This document shows, one piece after another, positions 1 to 11,317 of a stretch of DNA of 64,000 nucleotides. Location: assembly GCF_017591425.1 (NCBI RefSeq), contig NW_024466599.1, positions 30,480,001-30,544,000 of the forward strand, written 5' to 3'. A program made the translations under genes and the position numbers. Source of the DNA: Ochotona curzoniae (taxonomy: Eukaryota; Chordata; Mammalia; Lagomorpha; Ochotonidae). Under the pieces are notes generated by a model, which did not search any database, was not told the origin of the DNA, and saw nothing but the letters and a program-made list of their open reading frames with translations. The stretch's first letter is position 1. Each line of letters starts with the position of its first letter.

Positions 1-2351
1 TCGGCTAGGGTTGCGGAGCTGACACCAAGCTGGGCTCACCATGCACATGTCCCCACCGAGCTGCCATACCACGTGCCTTTGACACTGACTTAGCCTTGGG
101 AGTCATACCTCCCCAGCTGCCCCGCCAGTAAATGGGATTGCAGGACAAAATGTCCCTAGAACAAAGCAAGTTGTCTGAGGTCCAACCAAAGTCATAGGTA
201 TTCTGAAATCACACCCTTGCCCCACCGTGGCCCATGTCCAACCCGAGGAGACCTGCTAATGTAGACTGGACAGGTAGGGACACCTGTTGCACCTGTTGGC
301 CCGGCCAGGTGACAGGTGGGTTCCTGTCTGCTGGGTGTGTGGGATGGGCAGGGGACACCCTGGGCCCAGAGGGGAGGCAGAGGAGTGCTCCCTGAAGGCA
401 GGAGAAGGCCAGAAGGCAAGGGGTAGATGAGGCTAGGACTCCGAGTGGGAGGGGCCACGGATTCACCTCCTCCTTCGGGCAGGCCTGCCAGAGGCTTGAA
501 CCATAGAGACAAAGCCTGGTCCTGCCCTTGGTAAGCCCATACTTCAGTGGGGGAAGGAACTGGGCATAGAAGTGACACCAGTGTTATGTGACAGGCATGG
601 TGGCAGAGTGGAGCCTGGCGGGGGACTGGGGGTCACATATGTGTATGAAAAGCATTCCTTGCTGGCAAAGTTGGGGGTGCTCAGGGGGTGAGGTCCAAGC
701 CTCATCTCCAAAGGCAGGAGGCATGAGCTAAGACGGGGGGTGGGGAGGGTGGGGGGAGGCGGGGCGGGGAGCAGGGAAGAGAAGGACTGAGCACACATGG
801 GCAAGTGCTGAGCTGAGAGGGCCCAAGGGGTGTGGCAGGGCCTGCCGGGCTGGCTGCTTTGGATGGCTTCCAGAGAACAAGGGAGATCGTGCAGGAATGT
901 GGGCTGAGGCCTGCAGGATGGGCTCTGCATTGCCGCAAGGTCCCAGGGCCCAGGGAGGGTGGGGCCTGGGACAGGAAGGGGAGAGTGGGCTGTAGAGATC
1001 TCCACTGGGACCACAAGCCCCAAGGCACTTTGACCCTGACCTACCAGCAGGAGCATGGCTGAGCCCAACCCATAGCTCCTGCACACCAGTGGGCCGCTCT
1101 GTCCCTACGAGCCCAGCTTGGAGAGTTCTCTTGATTCCAGTGGCTGGACTTTACCTGCCCCAGCCTACCCTGACCACCAGGTCACCCTCACCCTAGGGGA
1201 GCTGCTGAGCTAGGGAGGGCTTGCGTCCATGTAGAGGATGGACAGGAGCCCCAAGCAGAGCCAGTGCCTGGTAAAGTTATGCAGGAGTCTGCACTGCAGG
1301 AGAGAGAGAAGGACTGGACTGGGGGCCAGCTGCTGGGAGAGTTCCAGCAGAGAGAAGAAAGACCTGGGCAGGGTTCCAAGCTCCCCTCCGTCCCCCTCCT
1401 CCTCCCCACCCAGGGCCCTGCAAAAGGAGCTGGAAGGAGGAGCCTGACTGTGCAGGGAGGATAACAGGGGACCTGTTGCAGCCTGCATCCTGTGGTCCCA
1501 AATCAGGCTGGGCTCCCTGCCTCCGGGGGCGGGGTGTGCCCCCAGCATCAGCCCTCTGGCCCCTGCAAGTTCAAGCTGTGCTGCTGCCTTCAAACAGCAG
1601 GTGGCACCATTCCACTGGGATTGGATTTGAGGACCTGAGCTGGCCAGGGAGAGTGAGGATGATGAGGAGCTGCTAGGGAGGGCACCTGCAGCCCCCTGGC
1701 TGTGCCCCTTGGGTCTGTCAGCTCCCTTCACCTGTGCTCACCTGCACACTTCACCCCAGATCTGCCAGCTTTGCCCTTCGTCCTTGATTCCACTCTTGCC
1801 TTCAGTCGGTGTCCAGGACCAGGGCCCAGCAAGCCAGTTCCTTTGGAGGTGTCATCCCCAGATAGGAGGACTTAGGACTGAGGGGATGCTCTTGGCAGGG
1901 GGTGGCCGGTGGGTGGAGTGCTCAGTGCTCCCATTGGGGAAGGGGTTTCCCGGAGGCCAATGGGAAAGCTTGCTGAGGTCAAGGTGCTTTGCTGATGAAT
2001 GATAAGTAACAGCAGATCTCAGAATCTGTGAGAAACTGCTGCCCCTGGCAATCGCTGGTCTACCTCATTCAGAGACTTTAGGGAGAGATCTGTGTCAGTT
2101 AGTGCTGCTGGCAGTGGAGTGGCCCGGGCCGGCCATATGGTGGACTATAGGAATGGCAGTGGGGGGTGGCAGTGGCGAAGGCTGCAGGGGGTCATCTAGG
2201 GAAGCTTCTAGAAGAACTTTCTATATCCAGGGTATATCTTAGGGGTAGAGGGGAATGAGGGGCAGAGGGGAGGAGCGCAGGCAGGTGTGGTTGCCTAGAG
2301 AGGCCATCTGCCCAGCTCAGGGAGGCCCGGCCCTTACCCCTTGCCCAGGGG
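1..2351. other. GC-rich unique DNA, no gene found
   Basis: No recognisable exon, RNA gene or intact repeat. Long open frames on the minus strand (up to 180 codons between 544 and 1086) translate to proline, serine, leucine and glycine-rich text with no domain, as expected from GC-rich non-coding DNA. The one structured element is the G-rich tract at 735-769. Weak MIR-like wording around 150-200 was not strong enough to call. Confidence 0.6.
735..769 (+). other. Potential G-quadruplex / Sp1-KLF type G tract
   Basis: The plus strand has six closely spaced runs of two to six guanines (G6, G4, G3, G6, G4, G4, plus a GG) separated by single or double bases. This satisfies the usual rule of four G-runs with short loops and includes a GGGGCGGGG GC box at 761-769. 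Folding in the cell and factor binding are inference. Confidence 0.6.
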
Positions 2352-2541
2352 AAGCAGAGGGTGATGGGCCAAGGGGTTGAACCCCTGCCACCCTTATGGG
2401 AAACCAGGGTGCAGTTTTTGGCTCCTGACTTCAACTTGGCCCAAACCTGGCTGTTGTGGCCATTTGGGGAGTGAATCAACAGATAAATGATTTTTCTGTC
2501 TCTCTCAGATGCTCTCTGCCTTTCAAACCCATTTTTAGAAA
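2352..2541 (+). mobile_element. CSINE fragment, 3' half
   Basis: A diverged C-repeat 3' half. It contains the gatgggcc motif, a degenerate 'ggcccctgcacccacgtgggagac' equivalent around 2365-2400, 'ggctcctgacttca', and the diagnostic ttggggagtgaatcaac at 2464-2480, followed by a pyrimidine-rich stretch and 'gcctttcaaa'. The tRNA-like head with the A and B boxes is missing. Confidence 0.75.
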
Positions 2542-4244
2542 GCCAACTTGTCAGTCTTGATCTGCCCAAGGTGCCCTCTTTCTGAACTTGAGCAGGGACA
2601 AATGGGCTGGTGTTAAGGGACCAGGAGGGAGGATATGCAAAGTGGGGAAGTGTGGGCAGGCCTATTTGGGCAGGCCAAGGGCAGCCAGGCACGAGGAGGT
2701 CGAGGAGGTCGACCCTCCTGGCAAGCAGTAACCCTGGCAGGGAGCAGCTCCAGCAAGCCGAGAGGGACTGCACGGGGCAAGAGATGAGGATGTCAGCTGG
2801 GACTGCCTCCTGTGTGTCTAGAATTTTCTGATTGAGGTAGAAGTTGTTTCTGAAGTCAGTGCTTGGTTAAGAAAGTCATCTCTTGCCTGATGTGTGGTTG
2901 CTGGTGGCCTTGCTGACAAACCTCTAACAAACAGTGCCACAGCACATGGGCGGAAGTCCCAGGAGACCGGGCTACCAGCTCCAGGGAGTTTCCAGGGAGA
3001 CAAGACGGGAGGCAATAGGGGGATGGGATCAGGATGAGCTCAAGGAAGACTTCTTGGAGGAAGCAGGCCCAGATGGGGAGAGAGGGAGCGTTTTTCAGAC
3101 TGTAAAAATCCTACAAGGAAAGTCACTAAAAAGCAGCAGGTGCAGTGGGGGTGTCGGGTAGGGCATGAGGAGAGAAGGGAAAGCTAAGGGCTTGGTACAG
3201 AGAAGAGACCTGACATGTTTTGGAGGGAAAGATAGGAGGGCCAGAGGAAAGGAGGAAGGGGAGGGAGGGGTTAAGAGCTGTGCCCCCAGGGCAGGTCCTT
3301 AACCATCCCCCACCACCCCACAGCCAGCTGGCCCCTCAGCAGACCCTGGCCCCTGGGCATGATCATAAGCCTGACGCTGGGACCTAGAACAGGCAGGCAA
3401 GCTGACTCCATCCGCCTTCTGGGGTCCGCTCTCCCTTAGTCCCCAGTTGGCACTGGGCAGTGGCCACTCCTGCTCTCTGCTGGAACTGGTGTGTCTGTCC
3501 CCTCTCAGGTGACTGAATGGCCAGTAACTCTTTCTCCACTCCCCTACCACCACCCAAGATGGCAGCTTGGTTGGACAGGAGGGCCTTTGTCTGGCCCTGA
3601 CCCTGCTAGGAGGCCTGGCCTGAGTTTGCTCAGTGTTAACAATTAACCAGGTGTCCAGGGACAGGGCCCCTGTGGTCAGCAGGATGGAGGGCACACAGGG
3701 CTGGGGCCTCAGCTTCCTGCGGCAGCAGGTTGGGCTCTCCTGGAGCAAGTGGGGGGAAGATAAAGGCCACAGGCTTAGATGTTGACCAGTGAGGTCCCCA
3801 GGCAGCAGCCCTTTCCCCCAGCCAGGGCTCCCTGAGCCCGGTGTCAGAGAGCCCATGGTGGCTGCCATCCTTGTAGGGGCCCCAAGGGGACAGCCAAGGG
3901 CAGGAGAAACTCCAACCCCTGACAAGAAAAAAGCCAGACAATAAGACCTAGCAGCCCAGGCATGAGTCCTGGGGGGAGTGTCAGCCCCAGCCCAAGTAGC
4001 CCATAGCCACAGACCTCTCCTCGAGTCCAGGAGGCGTGGCAGGGGGCATGCACCCAGCCCTGGCCTGCCCATCGCTGCACTGGGTGAGCATGGCATTTCC
4101 CACCCCAAAGTCACATCATGGCGTTCTCAACCAGAAGCAAGCCGGACGATCCAAAACACCATGTATTGGGCTGGGGGAGGACAGGAGAAGGAGAGAGAGG
4201 AGAGAGACAAACAGATGGTTTTCTGTTTGCACCAGCCTCTAGTG

Positions 4245-4330
4245 CCATGCTTGGCACAATGATCAGCCTCTGGCTCCTTGAATCAGCCTCTAGCCACTTT
4301 GCAAATGAGGAAACTGAGGCACAAGTCATG
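4245..4330 (-). mobile_element. MIR SINE remnant
   Basis: 'gcaaatgaggaaactgaggc' at 4301-4320 is the reverse complement of the conserved MIR core around 'cctcagtttcctcatctg'. Flanking similarity is weak. MIR is an ancient tRNA-derived SINE shared by mammals. Confidence 0.55.
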
Positions 4331-4655
4331 TCTTTTGTCCCAGTGTCAGGGTGGGCAGTAACAGGGCAGAAGCAGCCTTCCTTCAGACAGCAACCTGTTC
4401 AACTGTGTAACCTGCTGGGGGCAGGGCAGACAGGGGTGTGGGAGCAGGAGAGAGGCACCCACTGTAGGGGTGAGTCCCCCTGCTCAGGGGATGCCTGCTT
4501 AGCTTCCTCCTGCAGCCTGACCTGAGCGCCTCCCCCTCAGATCTTCATGGGGAAGCACTCCGTGTGCCAAGCCTCTGGCTGCAGACAACCGCGTGTCCTG
4601 CCAGCCTCCCCGCCTCCCTGCCTCCCCCACCTACCCCTCCGGCTTCACCTGTGAG

Positions 4656-4671
4656 AAATCAATATTGATGT
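4656..4671. promoter_or_regulatory. Perfect palindrome with two inverted ONECUT/CUX-like sites
   Basis: ATCAATATTGAT at 4658-4669 is its own reverse complement. Each half reads as ATCAATA, the core bound by ONECUT (HNF6) proteins. TTTTATGA, a posterior HOX/CDX-like word, follows at 4671-4678, and GGTTAATCAG lies about 60 bases further on. Motif identity is seen in the sequence; regulatory function is inference. Confidence 0.4.
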
Positions 4672-5412
4672 TTTATGACCCAGCAAAAGCACATGTTTCT
4701 CTTCTCCCATGCAGGGGTTATCTGGTCCCGAGGGTTAATCAGTGACAGGCTGGGGTGGGGGGAGGCTATGAGAAGAAAGAAGCTATTCATGCCAGGCCCT
4801 GCCCACTGCCTTGTCCCTCCCGTACCCCGCCCCGGCCGGCCTGTAGGTGGGGCGGGACATTTGGAGGGCTCAGGCTAGGCTAGGCCAGGCCCAAGTGGGT
4901 GTGTTTGGTAGGCTGAGTGGCTAGATCATCCTGGAAGAGCCATCCTGGAGCAGTGCTGGTCTCAAGACCCATACGGGCAGGGCAGGTGCACTCTGCCCAC
5001 AAACTGCCAAAGCCCTACCTGTTCGGGGTGGGGTAGCAGGAGGAGGCCACCTCTCAGAGCTGATTGATATGATGGGGGCAAGGGTGCTGGCACCCAGTGT
5101 GTGGCTAAGCCCTCTTCTCTCCTGGTGTGTGGCTTTGGGAGGGTGGCATGGCCTCACCTCTCTTCCAGGGTGTTTTGGAGGACCAGATGAGATATGGGAC
5201 CTGGAGAGGTGAGACGCTCTAGGGACCGTTTAACCTCCCAATAGGCTCTGCTTCCCATAGGACAACATAACCTGTTTTTCTCTTAACTTGGGCAAACAGG
5301 GTGATGGGTTGTCAGGGATCAAAACCTGGAGGGCCGCTGACGCCCCTGCCCACCCGATGGGTAAGATCGAAGGGAAGCAGAAGTCAGCTTCTCCATGAAT
5401 AAAGGGGTAGGA

Positions 5413-5583
5413 GGGGGCCAGCACTGTGGCACAGTGGCTAAAGCTGATGCCTGTGGCACTGGTATCCCATGTGTGCACTGGTTTGTGTCCTGGTTGCTCC
5501 ACTTCTGATCCAGCTCCCTGTTAATGTGCTTGGGAGAACAGCAGAAGATGACCCCAGTGTTTGGGCCCCTGCACTCACATGGG
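5413..5583 (+). mobile_element. CSINE fragment, 5' part
   Basis: Starts with ggggccagcactgtggcac (A-box region 'gtggcacagtggctaaag'). It continues through 'atcccatgtgtgcactggtt' and a tRNA-like B-box region, then 'ctccacttctgatccagctccctg', and stops near 'cccctgcactcacatgg'. The 3' half and A tail are absent, so this copy is broken or was deleted internally. Confidence 0.8.
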
Positions 5584-6232
5584 GTGGGGGACAGGGTGGG
5601 AATTTCAGTGCCTGGAGAGATTGTGGTTGAGGGACCCAGGACTGGGGGGAAACGAGGGAGGAATTTGGCCTGGGGGTTGAGGGAGAGGCTGGGAAAATGT
5701 GGTGTCCGTCGGAGAAGGGACCCAGAAGAAATTCCCAGTGAGAGATCCCCATGGTGGGGAAGCCATGGTGGTGAGGGGGAACCTGAGCCCTTCCCCTCTT
5801 TGTGCTGTATCCACCCTCCCACCTTATCGCTGCTGAACTGGCCCCAGGGCCCACACTAGGGCGCTGGTAGCTTGGTACACTGGGAGGGGCCAAGGGGAAG
5901 ATGGCGCTGGCCTGGAGAGAGGCTGGTCAGAGAGGACATGCAGGTCAGAGCTGGGCACCGTGATGGCTTACTGAGTCAAGACCAAGCAAACACCCCCTCC
6001 GAAGGTCCCCAGGAATGTGGGGCCACCTAGTGACTCTTGAAAGCCAGAAATGTCTTAGGACACGAAGAAATCCCCTTTCCAACACACACTATGCCACATC
6101 AGGCTGCAGGTGGGGGTGGACTGTGGCCAATCACTAGGAAAACAGAAGATCAATATAGGAGGGGGACCCAAAAACTTCCTGGGAAGTTGACTCGGAAGGT
6201 AAGTTTCAGAGTAGGGATTGTGGGTCGGTCGA
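5584..6232. other. Unique DNA, nothing supported
   Basis: Purine-rich, moderately GC-rich sequence. No exon, RNA gene or repeat family was recognised. Confidence 0.5.
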
Positions 6233-6490
6233 CTAAGCAGCTGTTTGGGCATCAGCATGCAATGCTAGAATGCAGGGTTAAACCTTGACTCTTCCACTCC
6301 CAATTCAGTTTCCTGCTGAGGTGCTGGCTCACCGATATGGGATGGAGTCCCAGGTTCCCAGCTCTGGGCTGGTTCAGCTCTAACTGCTTCAGCCATCTGT
6401 GGAGTGAATCAGCAGGTAGAAGATTGATAGCTCTCTCTCTTCTGTATTACTCTGCCTTTCAAGTAGGTGAAAAGAAATACATAATTAATA
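6233..6490 (+). mobile_element. Old diverged CSINE
   Basis: Recognisable from 'gcagctgtttgggcatcagcatgc', 'ccacttccaattcagtttcctgctgagg'-like wording, gtggagtgaatcagcagg at 6401-6418, and 'ctctgcctttcaa' before an AT-rich end. It is more diverged than most copies in the window. Confidence 0.65.
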
Positions 6491-6540
6491 ATATATTAAT
6501 AAGTAATATATATAATAAATACATGAACATTTATTTTTAA
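6478..6540. repeat. AT-rich low-complexity tract
   Basis: A run of TAAT and ATAT words directly after the SINE 3' end, most simply the degenerate expansion of its A-rich tail. Confidence 0.6.
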
Positions 6541-6869
6541 GGAGGGGTGGAGAGAGAAGGAAAAGTTTACCTTGGTACAAAATGTGCTGAAATCCAAGCT
6601 CAGTGTCCTTTATAATATGCATTCTCTATTCTGCTTTTGGAAGATAGTCCGCTACCCTCTCCCATAGGTTAAGCCTGTAAGGCAGTAAATATGGTGAGAT
6701 GCTGTCCTTGTCCCTCTCAAGGAGGCAGGCCCTGGCAGGAATGACTAAAGCCAGCCTGACTTCTTTGCTCCCTGCTCTTTTCACCCTTGGCAGCCCAGAG
6801 TCAAGACTATAGTTCCTGGCCTCCCTTGCCACCAGGTGTAAGGACATAACTACATTTTAGCCAAAGGGA
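6541..6869. other. Probable ancient repeat, family not identified
   Basis: The segment around 6800-6870 ('tagttcctggcctcccttgccaccagg ... aaggacataactacattttagccaaaggga') has the layout of an old mammalian interspersed repeat in which a 'cctcccttgcagctagg' phrase is followed by 'ggccatgtgac ... ctggccaatggga'. I recognise the pattern but cannot name the family. No coding potential is seen. Confidence 0.35.
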
Positions 6870-7190
6870 GGTTGTTGGAGTCCATGCAGCTGCTGTAACA
6901 GAGGAGCCAAGACTGAGTCATGTACAAGCAATAGGGAAGGTCCAAGGTCAAGGTCAAGGTGCCGGCACATTAAGTGTATGTTGGGTGTGGAGGGGGAGTA
7001 TGCTCTCTTCTTGGAGGACGTGCCTTCCTACCAAGTCCTCAGATGGTAGAAGGGGGAAAAATGAGTCGGGAGAGTCCCAGGTGGCTCCTTTTGAGCTCTT
7101 TCCCAAGGGCATGACTCTTCTTCAGGGACCCTGTCCTTGTAGCTCAGTCACCTCCCAGAGGAACCGCCCGCTGACCCCATCCTATCGGCA
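6870..7190 (-). mobile_element. MaLR LTR (MST/MLT1-like), antisense
   Basis: Read antisense, this follows the MaLR LTR order: 'ctgctgtaacag', 'aaggtcaaggtgccggcacatt', a 'tcttggaggacgtgccttc' block, 'cagatggtagaaggggg', and 'ctcagtcacctcccagagg' where MSTs carry 'cctaatcacctcccaaagg'. It is a solitary LTR remnant with no gag or pol sequence. A short internal TCAAGG duplication near 6945 creates a nuclear-receptor motif. Confidence 0.65.
6945..6956 (+). promoter_or_regulatory. DR0 nuclear-receptor half-site repeat
   Basis: AGGTCAAGGTCA is an exact direct repeat of AGGTCA with no spacer, the arrangement favoured by NR6A1 (GCNF). It also contains TCAAGGTCA (6948-6956), the extended half site used by ESRR and NR5A receptors. 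It lies inside the antisense MaLR LTR and looks as if a local 6-bp duplication made it. Binding is not shown. Confidence 0.4.
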
Positions 7191-9008
7191 GTGGAGGGAC
7201 ACTCAGATGATGGGCAGGTGAACGGGAGGGATGCACGCAACTTCAGGATTGCACTGTCCCTCTCCTCTTCCTGGTTCACTGGAGTGAGGATGTTAGGGGT
7301 GAACCATGTCGGACTCTGTGGCTGGTGGGATCATGGAATGAAAAAGCCCAGAACCCTTAGGACATCAACATGGCAGGAGTGTTCCTCCACACTGCCATAC
7401 ATTCTGCTGTTGTGTTTAGTCTGGTCATAGCTGCCACAACCTGTTCCACATCTACATGAAACACCTATAAGTGGGGAACTGCCATGAGAGGCACTCCTGT
7501 CCTTGGTCTCACCTTCAAGGGCACGTGGAGCTCAGAGTATCAATTGGAATGTGGGTGACCCTTGCCTTGCTGTGGCAGATGATCCCATAGGGTGGTACTT
7601 TGGCAGGAAGACATGTGCCCTCTGAGGTCAAATTGTCAGGACTACTGACTACTTCCGGCTGCTCTCCACCAATTGTTAGAACAGAGAACTGAGTTCAGGT
7701 GAGACCTGGCCAGGGTATCAACCCAGAGGGATAGGAAACACAACCTAGGTAAGCAAGCACCTCTGCCTGCAATCGAAGTTGGCCAAGAGTCTGGTGATTT
7801 GAACCCTCGGAGAGATGCAAAGGCCAAGGGTTTCTGTGGCCCAGGTGGCAACAGTGGCCTCACTGGCTCTGCAAAGCCAGCCTGGGTAGGTCAGCACACA
7901 CACCCTGGGCCTTTCTCAGTCTTGCCCAGAGAAGAAGTCTCTGCCAGGCAGCCATGGCTGGGAGCCTCTCCAGCAGCCAGGATCAGAGGAAGGGCGTTCC
8001 CTTTCCATCTAAGCCTATTGTCTCAGATGGCCTGGAGATAACAGGGCTTAGTCAGGGGTCTGGGCAGAGCTCATTAGCCAGTGAAAACAGAGCCAGAGTT
8101 ATCAGGCCTACAAACTGTCAGGACAAGATATTTGGCTGGAGTCACCTGCACATGGCACTGATGAGAAACCAATGGTTTGGAAGTCTGAAAGAGGCATGAG
8201 ATTCAACACTCACTTCAGATGCGGTTATGGCAAATAGGATGAACCTCCCAGGGGTCCAAGCAGGGACAGTGGATAAATGAATAACTTCTAGAAGGTGGAG
8301 GATGAAGAGTTGCTATCATTTCTCATTGGCACGGTTTGGGAATTGCAATGGACCGGGATTGTCTGCATGGTTCTCATTGTTTTAGTCCCATTTTCCTGGT
8401 GGCATTTATGTCTACCATCCCTGGGTATTGAGGAGGGGGGAGATGACCTGCCTCTGAGTGTTGCCCTCCAGGCTATGGGGTGGCCATGGAGCAGGAAGGA
8501 GGTACTTGAAGTGGTTTCCAAAGGAAGGTGGTTGCAACTTGGGTGTTAAAAGGGATAATCACAGATAATTGGGGGCTCAGAGGGTAGACTGTGGCAGAAG
8601 TGGCTATCACGCTTCGCCTGTTGAAACTGTACAAATATAAGACTTTGAGTGAAGAATATGGACACCCTTGACAAAAGTGTATTTGCTGAATGTATGTAGA
8701 CATAATAAAGCTCTAATAAATAGGATATAAATAAGCTGATGATTCAAATTCTGGGTCATACTGTAAAAAGGCAAGGGCAGCTCACATCTCATCCCTCCTT
8801 TCTTGATGACTGGAAGTGAGGTGTGTTGGAAACCATTGCTGGACCATGCCTATGAGAGCAAAACCCTATGGATGGGGAAGAGAAAAGGAAGGCAGCCTTG
8901 GATCCCAAAATGGAAAATGAGTCTTGAATGTAGATGCACAGAAGGTGAGAGGGGAAGGCATACTTGACCGCTGGACAGTTTGAGCCAAAGTTCAAAGTGG
9001 TGGGAACC
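7190..9008. other. Unique DNA, no gene found
   Basis: Mixed-composition sequence without a family I recognise. Frames of 70-85 codons occur on both strands but overlap in several frames and show no domain. 8640-8770 is AT-rich with 'aataaataggatataaataag', not clearly a SINE tail. Confidence 0.5.
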
Positions 9009-9398
9009 TGTGATGATTGGAACATTTGTCCCCCATCTCCCAAAGTCTCATATCAATGGTACTAAGGCAGCAGAAAAGTCTTCCAATGATGGTATCTCTG
9101 GGAGGTGGTAATCTTTGGAAAGTGATCAGCTTGGATTAGTTGTTAAGGGGAACCCATGAGATTGAACCATCGTGGTTTTGAACGAGAGAAATAGATACGT
9201 GTACATGCTGTCCCTTCCAAGATGATGTCTTGTGCCACCTTTACTCTGCCAACCAGAATGCCATTGTCAAAGCCAAACCAGTTGGGGCCATTGATCTTGC
9301 ACTGTGAACCTGTAGGCTCATGAGCCACTATAGACCTCTTTTCCTTATAAAGGTAACCTGCCTCATTACAGTGAGGAAAAGCCAACTAATGCAAGAGA
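9009..9398 (+). mobile_element. MaLR LTR (MST/MLT1-like), sense
   Basis: Begins 'tgtgatgattggaacatttgtcccc', followed by 'gtctcatatcaatgg', 'ctctgggaggtggtaatctttgg' (MST 'tttgggaggtgattagg'), and near the end 'ttataaaggtaacctgcctcattacagtgagg ... caactaatgca', matching the MaLR phrase for a shared chain end ('acccagtctatgg ... agactaatac'). It is a solitary ERVL-type LTR with no internal viral genes. Confidence 0.65.
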
Positions 9399-9860
9399 CA
9401 CAAAGGAGACAGGTGCAATAGGTTGAATCCATCTTGCACATCACGTCAAAGAGTTTGGACTTCGCTACTTGGAACCACTGAGTGACTGTGGAACTGATTT
9501 TTAAAAATGTATGTCTGGTAGTGGTGTGTAGGATGTACATGAGAAGAGAAAGCCTGAAGGCCGAAAGAAGGAGCTCTATGCATGGAAGTCATGCTGGCTT
9601 GCCCTTAGAAACTCTGTTATATTAGAGGATTATGTTCTTGACCAAGGGCTAGAAACACAAATTTTTCTACTGACCACAAAATCAAACTGAAATAGTAAGA
9701 AAAGTATATTCATAATCTGTGCATCACAATACTTTCAAAGTAGCGTGTGAATTATGCAATAGAGCTACACAACACCTAACTGCAGAAATATGCATATAAT
9801 ACATAATTAAACAATGTCTTAGCTCTATATTTCTAGCTCTTAGCAAATTCATTTTCATTA
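9399..9860. other. Unique AT-rich DNA
   Basis: No gene or repeat named with confidence. AT content rises towards the L1 that starts near 9860. Confidence 0.45.
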
Positions 9861-9943
9861 TGAAAGAAGTTGATTTGATTTATTGAGGTAAAATTGACTT
9901 ATAGTAAGCTATATATATTTAAAGGATGAGCTGTGGTAAACTT

Positions 9944-10243
9944 TAAAAAAAAAAAAAAAGGTTTATTTATTTGAAAGCAGAGTTCAGAGAGAGAAGGAGA
10001 GATCTTCTATTTACCGGCTCATTCTCCAAATGGCTGGGGCTGGGCCAGCCAAAGCCAGGAGCTTCACCCAGGTTCCCCCCATCGGTGCAAGGGCCCAAGC
10101 ATTTGAGCCATGCTTTAATGCCTTACCAGGTCATTAGCAGGGAGCTGGATCAGAAGCAGAGCAGCTGACTTGAACTGGGGCATTCCTGTGGGATACTGGC
10201 ATTGCAGCCAATGGCTTAAGTGTTATTCCACAATCCTGACCCC
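9944..10243 (-). mobile_element. CSINE, full-length-like, antisense, inside L1
   Basis: The tail appears as A-rich sequence followed by ggtttatttatttgaaagca. Next come 'gagagatcttctatttaccggctcattctccaaatggctgg', 'caagggcccaagcatttgagcc', 'gcagggagctggatcagaagcag', and the head ending at 'ccacaatcctgacccc'. Both flanks are L1, so it inserted after the L1. Confidence 0.85.
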
Positions 10244-10422
10244 TTGATAAGTTTTGATCTATCTTTGCAGTCTTGAATCTGTCACCACAGTCAAGAAGTA
10301 AGCATTGCCAATACCCTAAAAGTTTCTTCCTGCATCATGTTCTCTCCTTTCTCTCCTTGTTTCTCTAAACCAAACAAACAAACAAACAAAACAAAACCCA
10401 TGTATTTGATTTCTTTCTTTTT

Positions 10423-10652
10423 CAGAGATTCATTTATTTATTTGAAAGGCATTGTAACATAGCGGGAGGGAGACACAGACTCTTCCATCCATTGACTCGT
10501 TCCCAGTCTCAATGGCTGAGACTAGGTGGCTCAAGCCACCTCTACTGACTATGCGGGCACACCAGAGGGGAGGTGGCTCCAAAGTGGAGAAGCCAGAGCC
10601 CAATATGGGATGCTGGATGCGGTTTAACCAGCTGTGCCACAGGGCTGGCCCC
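10423..10652 (-). mobile_element. CSINE, antisense, internally deleted, inside L1
   Basis: Has the 'gattcatttatttatttgaaaggca' 3' end, 'gactcttccatccattgactcgttccc', and the head 'cagctgtgccacagggctggcccc'. The central part is scrambled or deleted relative to neighbours, giving about 230 instead of about 310 bases. Confidence 0.8.
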
Positions 10653-11317
10653 CATACTGATCAGTTTTCTAACTATTACTGTAAATTAATTTGGATTTAG
10701 GGGAGTTTTATATAAATGAAATTATGCAGCATATGCTCCTTTGTCTTTTCAGCATAGTTATTTTGAAAATCGCACATGTTTGAGCATGCACTAACGGTTC
10801 ATTCCTTTTAAAAGCTGAATAACATTCCACCATGTAGATGCAGCACTGTGCGCCCATTCATCCTGTTGATTTGGACTGCTTCCAGTTGTAAGCTATTACA
10901 AATAAAGCTGCTGAATAAGTCTTTGTATGGACTTAAGCCTCCATTTCTGTAGATAAATACCTTAGAGTGGAATGACTGAGTCACCCAGTAGGTGTAAGGG
11001 TATTTTTAATGAAATTGCCAAGTGCTTTCCCAGGTAGCTGGCGATCATACCCTTGTGGGTTCTCACTGTGCATGAGAATTCTGTTTCTTCCACATCCTCA
11101 CCAACATTTGGTGTGATCACCCTTTCACATTCTCACTATTGTCACAGTGGTACCTCAAATCTGTATTTTTTGTTTTAGGTTGTTCATTTTCTAACTAGGT
11201 TTTAAGGGTTCTTTTTATACCCCAAATACAATACCTTGACCAAATATACAATTTAAAAATATTTTTTCTACCATTATGTGGCTCCTTTTCATTGCCTCGA
11301 CAGTGTATATTAAAAGC

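Larger units (their letters stand above)
2542..5412. other. Unique GC-rich DNA with small ancient-repeat remnants
   Basis: No gene found. The 271-codon minus-strand open frame at 3299-4114 is low complexity and resembles no protein I know. Around 3020-3080 the wording 'aggaagacttcttggaggaagc' resembles antisense L2, and a MIR remnant lies at 4245-4330. The block around 4640-4800, with an ONECUT-like palindrome, looks the least repeat-like and is the best candidate here for constrained non-coding sequence. Confidence 0.5.

Noticed and set aside
3299..4114. 271-codon minus-strand open frame
   Set aside because: Same reasons: overlapping open frames in two other phases, biased W/G/P/S composition and no recognisable fold.
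6870..9398. Two LTR-like segments considered as ends of one provirus
   Set aside because: They are in opposite orientations and the 1.8 kb between them has no gag, pol or env-like text, so they are two solitary LTR remnants.
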